Positions 1 to 8,235 are shown, counted from the stretch's first letter. The stretch is DNA of 64,000 bases from Clostridium disporicum (GCF_001405015.1 NZ_CYZX01000009.1:80643-144642); one strand, 5' to 3'. Numbers and translations: made by a program. The notes: generated by a model not told the origin, from the letters alone.

Positions 1-866
1 TCATGATCTAAAGTAATAGCTTCTCTTCCAAGCAAATCTTCAACATCAACATCTCTTATTTTATTAAGAGAGAACTTATCATCTATCATTTCAGAAATAC
101 CAGGCATAATCTTCACCTTTGCCTTGGCATCTTTACACTTTTCAATTATATTCTTTAATTGGCTATTTTCTAGTTCTGATATAGCAATTACTATTTCGTC
201 TATAGATTTTTCCTTTACTATCTCTTGAATATTATCTCTAGTTCCTAAAACCTTAACTCCACCTACATAAGTTCCAATTTTTTGTTTATTGTCATCTACT
301 AAAGCAACAACTCTTTTACAAAACTGTGGGTTTTTCTTATACTCATTTAAAACTAAAGCTCCACCTGAACCTGCCCCTACTATAAGTATATTTTTAACTA
401 TACCATTATTTTTTAATTCCGTATAAATTATAGCTCTTCTTAGAATTCTCCAACAAATTCTTATCCCATTACAAAATATTAAAATAATAATTCCACTTAA
501 AATTGGTATAAATATAGACATTCCATTATTACTTAATCTAGCTAATACTATATTTACTAAAGTAGCACATACTATAGCTATAACCCCACCAATAAACTCA
601 TCCACACCAGCTAATGTCCATATACTTCTATACTGTTTAAATACGTACATAAATATAGTAAATATACTAATATCTAAAAGTATATTAAATTTATATGACC
701 TATACATAGAAAAAACTATATATAAACTATTGCTTTCAGAATGAAATCTTAAAATGAAAGCCAACAAATAAGCTACTGACATTAAAAGCACGTCAATACT
801 AAGCAAAATCAAAATTTTGATTTTGCGATTATTTGCCATACTGTGTAAAATCCCGTTACTAGTCAT
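1..866 (-). CDS. FlaA1/CapD-type nucleotide-sugar epimerase/dehydratase, N-terminal part
   Basis: The reading frame runs off the left edge, so only about 288 N-terminal residues are present. An N-terminal membrane region with about four hydrophobic segments (ILILLSIDVLLMSVAYLLAF and following) leads into a CoA-binding-like/Rossmann segment with NILIVGAGSGG, then VVALVDDNKQKIG and DEIVIAISE. This is the layout of the membrane-bound FlaA1/CapD/EpsC family, which converts UDP-GlcNAc-type sugars for capsule or glycan synthesis. The catalytic short-chain-dehydrogenase half lies outside the window. I chose the start at 866 because GGGAG lies just upstream; an in-frame ATG at 839 is the alternative. 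The gene is the leftmost polysaccharide gene and fits the sugar-nucleotide theme of the window. The exact substrate cannot be told. Confidence 0.85.
   Translation of the reverse strand, partial: MTSNGILHSMANNRKIKILILLSIDVLLMSVAYLLAFILRFHSESNSLYIVFSMYRSYKFNILLDISIFTIFMYVFKQYRSIWTLAGVDEFIGGVIAIVCATLVNIVLARLSNNGMSIFIPILSGIIILIFCNGIRICWRILRRAIIYTELKNNGIVKNILIVGAGSGGALVLNEYKKNPQFCKRVVALVDDNKQKIGTYVGGVKVLGTRDNIQEIVKEKSIDEIVIAISELENSQLKNIIEKCKDAKAKVKIMPGISEMIDDKFSLNKIRDVDVEDLLGREAITLDH
803..826. repeat. 24-bp perfect palindrome inside the start of the epimerase gene
   Basis: The 12-bp arm GCAAAATCAAAA is followed directly by its exact reverse complement. It lies near codons 14-21 of the epimerase gene and encodes an Ile/Lys/Leu-rich stretch. 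Its role is unknown; it may be chance in AT-rich DNA or a structure near the translation start. Confidence 0.6.
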
Positions 867-988
867 TCCTTATCTCCCACCTTATTTTATTAAAATTTTC
901 TCCCCTTAACACATTTTATTGTATAGACTATATGTCAATATTCTATTTTACAATTAAATGTAATTTTTTGATTTTAATTAGTAAATGT

Positions 989-1017
989 ATTATAGCATAA
1001 AAATTATTTTTTGTTAA
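989..1017 (-). promoter_or_regulatory. Sigma-A-type promoter for the epimerase gene
   Basis: On the minus strand TTAACA (1012-1017) and TATAAT (989-994) are separated by 17 bp. The TATAAT is preceded by TGC, giving an extended -10. Transcription would begin near 980 and leave a leader of about 110 nt before the start at 866. Confidence 0.55.
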
Positions 1018-1218
1018 ACTTATAATTTACATCATTAAACAATAATAAATACATTTCGACTATTATAAACATTTTTTATTGCATAATTATTCATTTTTAT
1101 ATAAATTTAAACATTTTTTTTGAAAATAGATAAATCTAAATATTTTTTATAAAACTATATATTAATACAATTAAATATTTTTTAAAAATAAAATCATATT
1201 TTGTCGTATTTTTTTTAT

Positions 1219-1260
1219 AAAAAATAAGAGCCATATAAAAAATACTAGCTCTTATTTTTT
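1219..1260 (-). terminator. Rho-independent terminator of galE
   Basis: AAAAAATAAGAGC and GCTCTTATTTTTT pair across a 16-nt loop, 33 bp past the galE stop. A/T runs on both sides could make it work in both directions. Confidence 0.75.
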
Positions 1261-1292
1261 ATTTAAACATTTACTTTCATAGATATGATTTA

Positions 1293-2303
1293 TTAATTAT
1301 ATCCTTTTGGATTATTGCTTTGCCATCTCCAAGAGTCTTCACACATTTCCTTAATTCCTCTTTCAGCAGTCCATCCTAATTCTTCATTGGCTAACTTTGG
1401 ATCTGCATAGCAAGTTGCTATATCTCCTGGTCTTCTATCTACTATTTCATATGGTATTTCTCTACCAGATGCTTCTGCGAAAGCTTTAACAACATCAAGT
1501 ACTGAATATCCATTTCCTGTTCCAAGATTATAAGTTACAAGTCCTGGATTAGTTTTTAATTTTTCAAGAGCCTTAACATGTCCTTGAGCTAAGTCAACAA
1601 CGTGAATATAATCTCTTACCCCTGTTCCATCATGAGTTGGATAGTCATTTCCAAATACTCTTAATTGTTTTAATTCTCCAACTGCAACCTTTGTTATATA
1701 AGGCATTAAGTTGTTTGGAATTCCATTTGGATCTTCCCCTATAGTTCCACTCTTATGAGCTCCTACTGGATTGAAATATCTTAAAATAGCTACATTTAAT
1801 GTTGGATCTGCTTTTGCGATATCTCTTAGCATATCTTCTATCATAAGCTTAGTTCTTCCATATGGATTTGTTGCTGAAAGTGGAGAATCTTCTGTTATCG
1901 GAACAACTTTTGCATCTCCGTAAACTGTTGCAGAAGAACTAAATACAAAGTTCTTACAATTATGCTTTCTCATAAGTCTTAACATTACTAATGCACTAGT
2001 TATATTATTGTAATAATACTCAAGTGGTTTTTCTACAGATTCACCTACTGCCTTAAAAGCTGCAAAGTGAATTACTGAATCTATATTATTTTCTAAAAAT
2101 ACTTTCTCTGCTTCTTCTTCGTTAGTTAAATCTACTTTATAGAACTTAGTAGTTTTCCCTGTTATCTTTTCTATTCTATCCTTTACCAATTCCTTACTAT
2201 TACTTAAATCATCTGCTATTACAACATCAAAACCTGCATTCAAAAGTTCTACAGTTGTATGACTTCCTATGTACCCCATTCCTCCAGATACTAAAACTGC
2301 CAT
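1293..2303 (-). CDS. galE: UDP-glucose 4-epimerase GalE
   Basis: A 336-residue protein that interconverts UDP-glucose and UDP-galactose in the cytoplasm, with bound NAD. It begins MAVLVSGGMGYIGSH, a Rossmann GxxGxxG signature. It then shows SSSATVYG and the catalytic YxxxK (NPYGRTK), and RPGD near residue 290, typical of GalE. A start 12 codons upstream is possible, but GGAGGT sits 8 nt before the chosen ATG. A clear promoter lies at 2338-2365 and a terminator follows the stop, so it is probably monocistronic. It is divergent from the LCP genes. It supplies UDP-galactose for the polysaccharide made by the locus at 47-63 kb. Confidence 0.95.
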   Translation of the reverse strand: MAVLVSGGMGYIGSHTTVELLNAGFDVVIADDLSNSKELVKDRIEKITGKTTKFYKVDLTNEEEAEKVFLENNIDSVIHFAAFKAVGESVEKPLEYYYNNITSALVMLRLMRKHNCKNFVFSSSATVYGDAKVVPITEDSPLSATNPYGRTKLMIEDMLRDIAKADPTLNVAILRYFNPVGAHKSGTIGEDPNGIPNNLMPYITKVAVGELKQLRVFGNDYPTHDGTGVRDYIHVVDLAQGHVKALEKLKTNPGLVTYNLGTGNGYSVLDVVKAFAEASGREIPYEIVDRRPGDIATCYADPKLANEELGWTAERGIKEMCEDSWRWQSNNPKGYN

Positions 2304-2337
2304 TTCTAATACCTCCACATATTTTATTTTCACTATC

Positions 2338-2365
2338 ATTATATACTAATATTACCTAATGTAAA
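2338..2365 (-). promoter_or_regulatory. Promoter of galE
   Basis: On the minus strand TTTACA (2360-2365), a 16-bp spacer and TATAAT (2338-2343) precede the GGAGGT ribosome-binding site of galE. It is divergent from the LCP promoter at 2475-2483. Confidence 0.65.
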
Positions 2366-2474
2366 ATAACAGTTTTGCCATTATTTATAAACATATTGAT
2401 AATAAACTTATATACTCATTCTATAAAATTTGTATTAGTATCTATGATTTGCTTTATTAAATAACCTTTTTATA

Positions 2475-2483
2475 TGATATAAT
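2475..2483 (+). promoter_or_regulatory. Extended -10 promoter of the first LCP gene
   Basis: TGATATAAT forms an extended -10 element (TGnTATAAT); no convincing -35 is visible. The predicted transcript start near 2490 leaves too short a leader for an ATG at 2502 and favours the ATG at 2514. Confidence 0.5.
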
Positions 2484-2513
2484 ACATATATTACTATTTT
2501 TATGGGGTGGGTT

Positions 2514-3479
2514 ATGACAAAAAGAAAGCGAAAGAAAAAATACTCTATTGGTAAGAAAATATTATTAGGATTTCTATCTTTTATATGTATTTTAGTTTTA
2601 GTTGGATCTATCGTAATAATAAATCTATCCTCTAAAATTAATACTGTAGAAATTGATAGATCTTTTGTAACAGATACAGGAAAAGAACCTATAAAAGAAG
2701 AAAAAGATGTAATAACTATTGCACTATTAGGTTCTGATTACTCTGGTACTGAAATAGGTGCGTCAGATGCTACTATGATTTTATCAATAGATACTAAGAA
2801 AAATAATATTAAGCTTTTATCTCTTATGAGAGATATATACTTAGATCTTCCTGATGGAGGAAAGCAAAATTTAAATTATACACTGGTTGATGGTGGTCCT
2901 GAATTATTACTAAAAACTATAAACTATAATTTTAATCTTCAAGTTGATAAATTTGTTCATGTAAGCTTACATACACTTCCTATAATTATAGACAAGCTTG
3001 GTGGTGTAGAACTTGAAATAACAAATGAAGAGTTAAATTTTATTAATGGTTATATAAAGAATATTGATTCAGAAAACGGGACAATAACTGAGCCATTATA
3101 TGGTTCTGGTAAACAATTGTTAAATGGAACTCAAGCAGCAGCTTACTGTAGAATTAGGTATACAGAAGGAAGAGATTATAAAAGAACTGAAAGACAAAGA
3201 GATGTATTGTCTGCAATCTTTGATAAATTTAAAAATATAAGTATTACTGAAGTTCCAGGATTAATCAACGATTTACTACCTTTAGTTTCAACAAATATGA
3301 CTACATCAGAAATGCTTTCTATAGCTATTAAAGCTTTAGGTACTGGCGTTTCTAATATAGAACAAGGAAGATTTCCATTAGATGAGCATCATTATGCTGA
3401 ATGGACAGATATGTATCACATGATCATTGATATCGATGCTACTACTGAAGAAATACATAAATTTATTTATTCTAAGTAA
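2514..3479 (+). CDS. LytR-CpsA-Psr (LCP) family glycopolymer transferase 1
   Basis: A 321-residue single-pass membrane protein. A Lys/Arg-rich cytoplasmic start (MTKRKRKKK) precedes one hydrophobic segment (about 14-38), followed by an extracytoplasmic LCP domain. Family marks are the SDATMILSIDTKKNNIKLLSLMRD-like block, a central IIIDKLGGVELEIT-type strand and the arginine motif YCRIRYTEGRDYKRTERQR. LCP enzymes move lipid-linked wall polymers (teichoic acid, capsule) onto peptidoglycan and act outside the membrane. An ATG at 2502 is in frame, but GGGGTGGG lies just before the ATG at 2514. A second LCP gene follows after about 200 bp of repeat-rich DNA. The polymer substrate is inferred to be that of the 50-63 kb locus. 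Confidence 0.92.
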   Translation: MTKRKRKKKYSIGKKILLGFLSFICILVLVGSIVIINLSSKINTVEIDRSFVTDTGKEPIKEEKDVITIALLGSDYSGTEIGASDATMILSIDTKKNNIKLLSLMRDIYLDLPDGGKQNLNYTLVDGGPELLLKTINYNFNLQVDKFVHVSLHTLPIIIDKLGGVELEITNEELNFINGYIKNIDSENGTITEPLYGSGKQLLNGTQAAAYCRIRYTEGRDYKRTERQRDVLSAIFDKFKNISITEVPGLINDLLPLVSTNMTTSEMLSIAIKALGTGVSNIEQGRFPLDEHHYAEWTDMYHMIIDIDATTEEIHKFIYSK

Positions 3480-3482
3480 AGT

Positions 3483-3645
3483 GGTCACATTCACTGAAAT
3501 TATAGATTTATAAAACAGTAGATATAGTTACCTTTGATAAAGTTATGGTGACTTTTAGTGAGATGAACGCTACCTTTCGTCAAGCAACGGATTACTTGTG
3601 TAATAGCGATGTCCACCTTCTGAGAAGTGAAATGTTAGATAGCAT
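3483..3645 (+). repeat. Degenerate mini-hairpin array after the first LCP gene
   Basis: The spacer between the two LCP genes has a decayed form of the mini-hairpin repeat seen at 4621-4847. Recognisable units are TTACCTTTGATAA plus AGTTATGG, TGACTTTTAGTGA plus GATGAACG, and ATTACTTGTGTAAT plus AGCGATG. The period is about 21-22 bp. Stems are imperfect. The array runs in the same direction as the gene and starts a few bases after its stop codon. Confidence 0.6.
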
Positions 3646-3681
3646 TATACATAAACTATTATATTATTATAGGGGGTATTT

Positions 3682-4620
3682 ATGAGAGAAAAACATAGTA
3701 AAAAAAAGAAAATGAATCCTTGGGTGAAAGGAAGTTTGATAATAGTTTCAATCTTAGTTTGTATCTTTCTTATAGGCGCTTTCACAGTCTATAGAACCCT
3801 TGGAAAAATGCAACAAGTTTCTGTTGATACATCTGATTTGAGTATTAACTATGAAGAAATTCAAGAATTTGAAAATCATGAAGAAATAATTAATATAGCT
3901 TTATTTGGTATCGACTCTGAAGATGGTGTTGCTGGTAGATCCGATGCTATTATGGTAGCTACAATAGATCCTGTTCATAATAAACTAAAACTTACATCTA
4001 TTATGAGAGATTCTTATGTTAATATTCCTGACATAGGCATGGACAAGATAAATCACGCTTATGCTTTTGGCGGACCTCAATTAGCTATTAAAACTATAAA
4101 TGAAAACTTTGGTTTAGACATAACCGATTACATGTCTGTTAACTTTACATCTTTACCAATTATCATTGATATACTTGGTGGAGTTGAAATTAATATAACA
4201 GATGAAGAAGTTTCTCATATTCCTGGAATAAACTCAGCAGGAACTTATAACTTAACTGGTGATCAAGCACTATCATATTCAAGAATAAGATATGCAACTG
4301 GCGGTGATTATGTAAGAACTGAAAGACAAAGAACTGTTCTAAATGCTTTATTTAATAAGGCATCAACACTTTCAGTAACAGCTCTTCCTGGATTATTAAA
4401 CGAGGTATTGCCACATGTTCAAACTAGCATGAATGCTTCTGATATATTATCCTTAGGAACAAAAGCATTAGGTTCTGTATCTAATGGTTTAGCACAAGAT
4501 AGATTCCCTAGAGATGGTTATTGTGAAGGTACTATGATAGATGGTATTTATTATTTAGCTTTTGATCAAGCTACAGCAAAAAAACAAATGATGAGCTATA
4601 TCTTTGACGATGTTAGATAG
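3682..4620 (+). CDS. LytR-CpsA-Psr (LCP) family glycopolymer transferase 2
   Basis: A 312-residue paralogue of the preceding gene with the same order: a basic cytoplasmic tail (MREKHSKKKKMNPWVKG), one membrane segment (about 16-38) and an extracytoplasmic LCP domain. The domain has GRSDAIMVATIDPVHNKLKL, SIMRDSYVNIPDIG and the arginine block YSRIRYATGGDYVRTERQR. It probably attaches surface polysaccharide to peptidoglycan, perhaps redundantly with its neighbour. A GGGGG ribosome-binding site lies 8 nt before the ATG. The stop codon TAG abuts the first hairpin of a long mini-hairpin array. Two LCP paralogues in tandem are common in clostridia. Confidence 0.92.
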   Translation: MREKHSKKKKMNPWVKGSLIIVSILVCIFLIGAFTVYRTLGKMQQVSVDTSDLSINYEEIQEFENHEEIINIALFGIDSEDGVAGRSDAIMVATIDPVHNKLKLTSIMRDSYVNIPDIGMDKINHAYAFGGPQLAIKTINENFGLDITDYMSVNFTSLPIIIDILGGVEINITDEEVSHIPGINSAGTYNLTGDQALSYSRIRYATGGDYVRTERQRTVLNALFNKASTLSVTALPGLLNEVLPHVQTSMNASDILSLGTKALGSVSNGLAQDRFPRDGYCEGTMIDGIYYLAFDQATAKKQMMSYIFDDVR

Positions 4621-4847
4621 TCGCTACGCGATGTTATGGTCTGCCTTCGCAGAAGTGATGGATTGCTTTGCAATGGTTATGGTTTCCTTATGGAAAGATT
4701 ATGGTCACCTACGGCTAAGTAATGGATTGCTCCGCAATGGTTATAGTCTGCTTGTGCAGAGGTTATGGTTTCTTTCAGAACGTAATGGATTATTTCGTAA
4801 TAGTTATGGTCTGTTTTCGCAGAAGTTATAGTTTTCTTAGAGAAAAG
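4621..4847 (+). repeat. Array of about 11 mini-hairpin units
   Basis: Each unit is a 11-15 nt inverted repeat followed by a linker close to RGTTATGG, with a period of 21-22 bp. Examples are TCTGCCTTCGCAGA, ATTGCTTTGCAAT, TTTCCTTATGGAAA, ATTGCTCCGCAAT, TCTGCTTGTGCAGA, ATTATTTCGTAAT and TTTTCTTAGAGAAAA. Stems vary but remain self-complementary, mostly around 3-4 nt loops. The first unit, TCGCTACGCGA, starts at the base after the LCP2 stop codon. Spurious short frames cross it. The array is a 3' untranslated or intergenic structure of unknown role, not a CRISPR, since there are no constant long repeats or unique spacers. Confidence 0.85.
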
Positions 4848-4856
4848 CAACATAAT

Positions 4857-4901
4857 ATGGCAGTAAGTAAGCTTGTTTTACGCAAATCTACTTACTGCCA
4901 T
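4857..4901. terminator. Hairpin between convergent genes
   Basis: ATGGCAGTAAGTA and TACTTACTGCCAT form a perfect 13-bp stem with a 19-nt loop, between the convergent LCP2 array and the four-helix-bundle gene. The T-runs are weak, so termination is plausible rather than certain. Confidence 0.55.
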
Positions 4902-4911
4902 TTACATTAAG

Positions 4912-5265
4912 TTAAACTAAATTTTTCTTTGCTGTATTTATACTTGCTAACAACATTCTTTTTACACTGAAACAATTATTGTATACTTCTTTAACTTTAT
5001 TATCATCTAACATTTCGTTATCTTTCATGATATCAAGCCAATATATACTCTCACTACACTCTTTAATTGCAATATGCAGTTTATGTATAAAATCTTTTTT
5101 ACTCTCTGCATAATTTGCTTCCCTGATATTAGCACCTATACTAGTGCAAGATTTTTTCAATTGGTTTGATATAACAAATTCATTTTTATTTACTAATTCA
5201 TTGCTAATATAAATAGAATCATCTGCGATTATCTTACTAAGCTGTAATAATGATAAACTCTTCAT
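4912..5265 (-). CDS. Four-helix-bundle protein (S23/IVP family)
   Basis: A 117-residue, mostly helical protein resembling the four-helix-bundle family named after proteins encoded in 23S rRNA intervening sequences. The signature block is around residues 34-66, with QLKKSCTSIGANIREANYAE followed by KKDFIHKLHIAIKECSESIYWL. These match the usual Qlr-Aa-SIpsNIaEG and fi-fl-iA-gs--E pattern. AGGAGG lies 7 nt before the ATG. The function of the family is unknown; free-standing copies often lie among polysaccharide genes. Here it sits between LCP2 and wecB with a mini-hairpin array upstream. Confidence 0.85.
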   Translation of the reverse strand: MKSLSLLQLSKIIADDSIYISNELVNKNEFVISNQLKKSCTSIGANIREANYAESKKDFIHKLHIAIKECSESIYWLDIMKDNEMLDDNKVKEVYNNCFSVKRMLLASINTAKKNLV

Positions 5266-5316
5266 AATATCCTCCTAACTAGCTTATATTATGAATCTCT
5301 CCATCTTCTACCTCTT

Positions 5317-5466
5317 CTAATCACTAGCGAAGCTAATCCACCAACTACACAAAGTGGACAATCACCTTTCACCTCACGAAACCATCACCTTACTGTAGGT
5401 AACCATCACTTTTGACGAAGTCAAACCATCACCTCCATAAAGTTGACCATCACTTCACTGTTAGGT
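5317..5466 (-). repeat. Mini-hairpin array overlapping the wecB stop
   Basis: Read on the minus strand, about seven units follow one another: TCACCTAACAGTGA, TCAACTTTATGGA, TTTGACTTCGTCAAA, TTACCTACAGTAA, TTTCGTGAGGTGAAA, TCCACTTTGTGTAG and ATTAGCTTCGCTAGT. They are joined by linkers near RGTGATGG, with a period of 21-23 bp. The first unit supplies the last codons and the TGA stop of wecB, so the array has entered or grown from the end of the gene. It is in the same orientation as wecB. Confidence 0.85.
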
Positions 5467-6574
5467 GACTAAAAATCGTCTCTACGATTTTTGCACAAGC
5501 TTCTCCATCTCCATATGGATTCGCTGCATGAGCCATTTTTTTGTAAGCTTCTTTATCATTAACTAGTTCATTTGCTATATTAAATATTGTTTCTTTATTA
5601 ATCCCTGCAAGTTTTACTGTCCCTGCTTCTACAGCTTCTGGTCTTTCTGTTTCTGTTCTTAAAACCATAACAGGCTTACCTAGTGCTGGTGCTTCTTCTT
5701 GAATTCCACCTGAATCTGTCATTATTAAATAGCATTTTGACATGAGATTTGCAAAGTCTACATATTCTAAAGGCTCAATTAAGTGTATCTTCTCTTCAAT
5801 GCCTTCAAAACTACTTTTTGCAAGTTCTCTTATCAATGGATTTCTATGCATTGGGAAAATTATTTGTACTTCTTCATTTTCTTCTGCAAGATGTCTAACA
5901 GCTGCAAATATATCTTTCATTGGTTCTCCCCAATTTTCACGTCTATGTGCTGTTAAAAGTACAACCTTATTATTTGTAAAATCTATATTATTTAACGTAT
6001 CATCTTGGAATTCATGATTTTTATCTATTACGCTTAAAAGTGCATCTATTACAGTATTTCCTGTTATGTAAACATTCTTTGTAATATTTTCTTTTTCTAA
6101 ATTTCTTCTATTACTTTCTGTAGGTGCAAAATGTAAAGTTGTTATTGCCCCTGTTAGTTTTCTGTTAGCTTCTTCTGGGAATGGAGAGTATATATCCCCT
6201 GTTCTTAATCCAGCTTCTACATGTCCTATAGGTACTTGATTATAAAAAGCAGCTAAGGCTCCATTTAAAGTAGTTGATGTATCTCCATGTACTAGCACTA
6301 TATCTGGTTTACTTTCTTTTATTACTTTATCAACTCCAGTTAATACTTTATTTGCTACATCTATAATAGTTTGACCATGTGACATTATATTTAAGTCATA
6401 TTGTGGCTTTACATTAAATATTTCTAAAACAGCATCTAACATTTCTCTATGTTGTGCTGTTACACATACTATTGATTCAAATCTATCATCTTTCTCTAAT
6501 AACTTTACTAAAGGACACATTTTTATTGCCTCTGGTCTAGTTCCAAAGACACTTAATACTTTGATTCTTTCCAC
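5450..6574 (-). CDS. wecB: UDP-N-acetylglucosamine 2-epimerase (non-hydrolysing)
   Basis: A 374-residue enzyme that converts UDP-GlcNAc to UDP-ManNAc. Family marks are the start KVLSVFGTRPEAIKMCPLV, the HGDTSTTLNGALAAF and HVEAGLRTGD blocks, PFPEEANRKLT, LLTAHRRENWGEP, and TDSGGIQEEAPALGKPV. The start codon is GTG with GGAGG 7 nt upstream. The product would feed the TagA/WecG-type ManNAc transferase at 59067-59804. The C-terminus ends HLTVK, where the last codons and stop come from the first unit of a mini-hairpin array; the effect on the protein tail is likely small. Confidence 0.95.
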   Translation of the reverse strand: MERIKVLSVFGTRPEAIKMCPLVKLLEKDDRFESIVCVTAQHREMLDAVLEIFNVKPQYDLNIMSHGQTIIDVANKVLTGVDKVIKESKPDIVLVHGDTSTTLNGALAAFYNQVPIGHVEAGLRTGDIYSPFPEEANRKLTGAITTLHFAPTESNRRNLEKENITKNVYITGNTVIDALLSVIDKNHEFQDDTLNNIDFTNNKVVLLTAHRRENWGEPMKDIFAAVRHLAEENEEVQIIFPMHRNPLIRELAKSSFEGIEEKIHLIEPLEYVDFANLMSKCYLIMTDSGGIQEEAPALGKPVMVLRTETERPEAVEAGTVKLAGINKETIFNIANELVNDKEAYKKMAHAANPYGDGEACAKIVETIFSHLTVK

Positions 6575-6948
6575 GGTATTTCCTCCACAAACTTCAATTT
6601 ATTTTAATTATATCATTGTCTTAGTATTTTATATATAACTTAACTTCTATCCCCTACAGGTAATTTTATAATTTTTACATATATTATAAAATTTTATCAA
6701 CTTTCATATCTATTATATAATTTTATTTCTACTTAATTATTATATTATTTAATCAACCTGAAACCTATATTTATTGTTAACGTTTTTATATAACATAAGT
6801 TAATTTCTAACATTATTTAAACAGGTACCTATTTTATTATTACCATTGATGAAATCCATATATCATGATATTATTAACACAATTATGCTAAAAAACAAGC
6901 AATTATTTTTAATTATTAATCAATTTTTAAGAAAAGGATGTTATACAA
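6575..6948. other. AT-rich spacer between wecB and brnQ
   Basis: This 374-bp spacer between divergent genes should hold both promoters. I see no T-box motif, no strong hairpin and no gene in it. Confidence 0.6.
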
Positions 6949-8226
6949 ATGAAAAAAAGCACAAAAGATTCAATTGTAATAGGTTTTGCGCTATTCTCTA
7001 TGTTTTTTGGCGCAGGAAACCTAATTTTCCCTGGATTTTTAGGCAATGGCTTAGGTTCAGACTTTTTACTTGGAACTGTTGGCTTTGTAGTAACTGGAGT
7101 TGGACTTCCATTACTAGCAATAGTAGCTTGTTCTAAAGGTGATGGAACTCTAGAAAGTATAGGAAATAGAATAGATCGTAAATTTATATTAATATTCACT
7201 ACTGTTCTTTTCTTAGCTATAGGTCCACTTATGGCGGTACCAAGAACAGCTGCAACAACATTCGAGCTTTCAGTTAATCCATTTTTACCTAGTGTTCCTG
7301 CAATAGTAGCAATCACTGTTTACTTTGCAATTAACTTATTCTTCGTATTAAAACAATCTTCAATTGTTGATACTATAGGTAAGTTTTTAACACCAGCATT
7401 ACTGATTTTATTAATAGTACTTATAGTTAAAGGAATCATTTCTCCAATAGGTGAAATAATAGATACTAATGCTACATCAGTCCTTTCATCTTCTTTAATT
7501 GAAGGATATCAAACTATGGATGCCTTAGGAGCACTTCTATTTGCATCAATAGTCACTACTTCTTTAAAAGATAAAGGTTATAAAGGTAAAGAAATGCCTA
7601 AGATGATACTTAAGTCAAGCTTAGTTGCAACTATCGGACTTGCTTTTATATATGGAGGATTAATATACATAGGAGCTCAAACTTCAGGTTTAGTATCTCA
7701 AGAAATTGGTACAACTGGACTTTTACTTCTTATATCTGAAAGTGTTCTAGGAAAAGTTGGCCCAGCTATAATAGGTTTAGCAATGGGACTAGCTTGTTTA
7801 AGTACATCAATAGGACTTGTAAGTGTAGGAGCTTCATTCTTTGAGAAAATTTCAAAAGGTAAGTTATCATATACTCTAAACGCTATAGTTATTACTATTA
7901 TAAGCTTAGCTGTAGCAACACTTGGTGTTGACAAAATTGTAGCATTATCTGGCCCAGTCCTTAACTTACTATATCCTGTTTCAATAACAATAATAGTTAC
8001 AGCACTTATGTCAAAATACTTAACAAATATGAAGGCTGTAAGACTTGGTATATATACATCACTTATATTCTCATTGTTATTATTAATACCAGGACTAAAC
8101 CTATCATTTTTACCTTTAGCGGACCTAGGTTTTGGATGGGTAATACCTACTATATTATCAATAGTAATTGGGTTATTTATATTTAAAGAAAAAGAATGTG
8201 AATCAACACTTAAAAATATAGCGTAA
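6949..8226 (+). CDS. brnQ: Branched-chain amino acid carrier BrnQ
   Basis: A 425-residue polytopic membrane protein of the LIVCS family, which takes up leucine, isoleucine and valine with a cation. The N-terminal signature FALFSMFFGAGNLIFPGFLG is typical. About twelve hydrophobic segments follow, with PRTAATTFE near residue 100, a conserved part of the family. AAGGATG lies 8 nt before the ATG. It is transcribed alone, away from wecB, and has its own terminator. It has no evident tie to the polysaccharide genes around it. Confidence 0.95.
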   Translation: MKKSTKDSIVIGFALFSMFFGAGNLIFPGFLGNGLGSDFLLGTVGFVVTGVGLPLLAIVACSKGDGTLESIGNRIDRKFILIFTTVLFLAIGPLMAVPRTAATTFELSVNPFLPSVPAIVAITVYFAINLFFVLKQSSIVDTIGKFLTPALLILLIVLIVKGIISPIGEIIDTNATSVLSSSLIEGYQTMDALGALLFASIVTTSLKDKGYKGKEMPKMILKSSLVATIGLAFIYGGLIYIGAQTSGLVSQEIGTTGLLLLISESVLGKVGPAIIGLAMGLACLSTSIGLVSVGASFFEKISKGKLSYTLNAIVITIISLAVATLGVDKIVALSGPVLNLLYPVSITIIVTALMSKYLTNMKAVRLGIYTSLIFSLLLLIPGLNLSFLPLADLGFGWVIPTILSIVIGLFIFKEKECESTLKNIA

Positions 8227-8235
8227 TAAAAAAAT

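Larger units (their letters stand above)
867..1292. other. AT-rich spacer between galE and the epimerase gene
   Basis: No gene is visible in this 426-bp stretch. It holds a promoter-like sequence for the epimerase (989-1017) and the galE terminator (1219-1260); the rest is featureless AT-rich DNA. Confidence 0.7.

Noticed and set aside
4621..4847. CRISPR array
   Set aside because: The period is only 21-22 bp, the constant part is 8 bp, the variable part is self-complementary, and no cas gene is present.
4604..4910. Two overlapping open frames on the plus strand after LCP2
   Set aside because: They are produced by the mini-hairpin repeats, have no ribosome-binding site and encode a repetitive, unnatural peptide.
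6575..6948. T-box riboswitch before brnQ
   Set aside because: No T-box consensus and no antiterminator or terminator hairpin could be found in the leader.
6846..7136. 96-codon frame overlapping the brnQ start
   Set aside because: It lies out of frame with the clear BrnQ N-terminus and lacks a recognisable domain.
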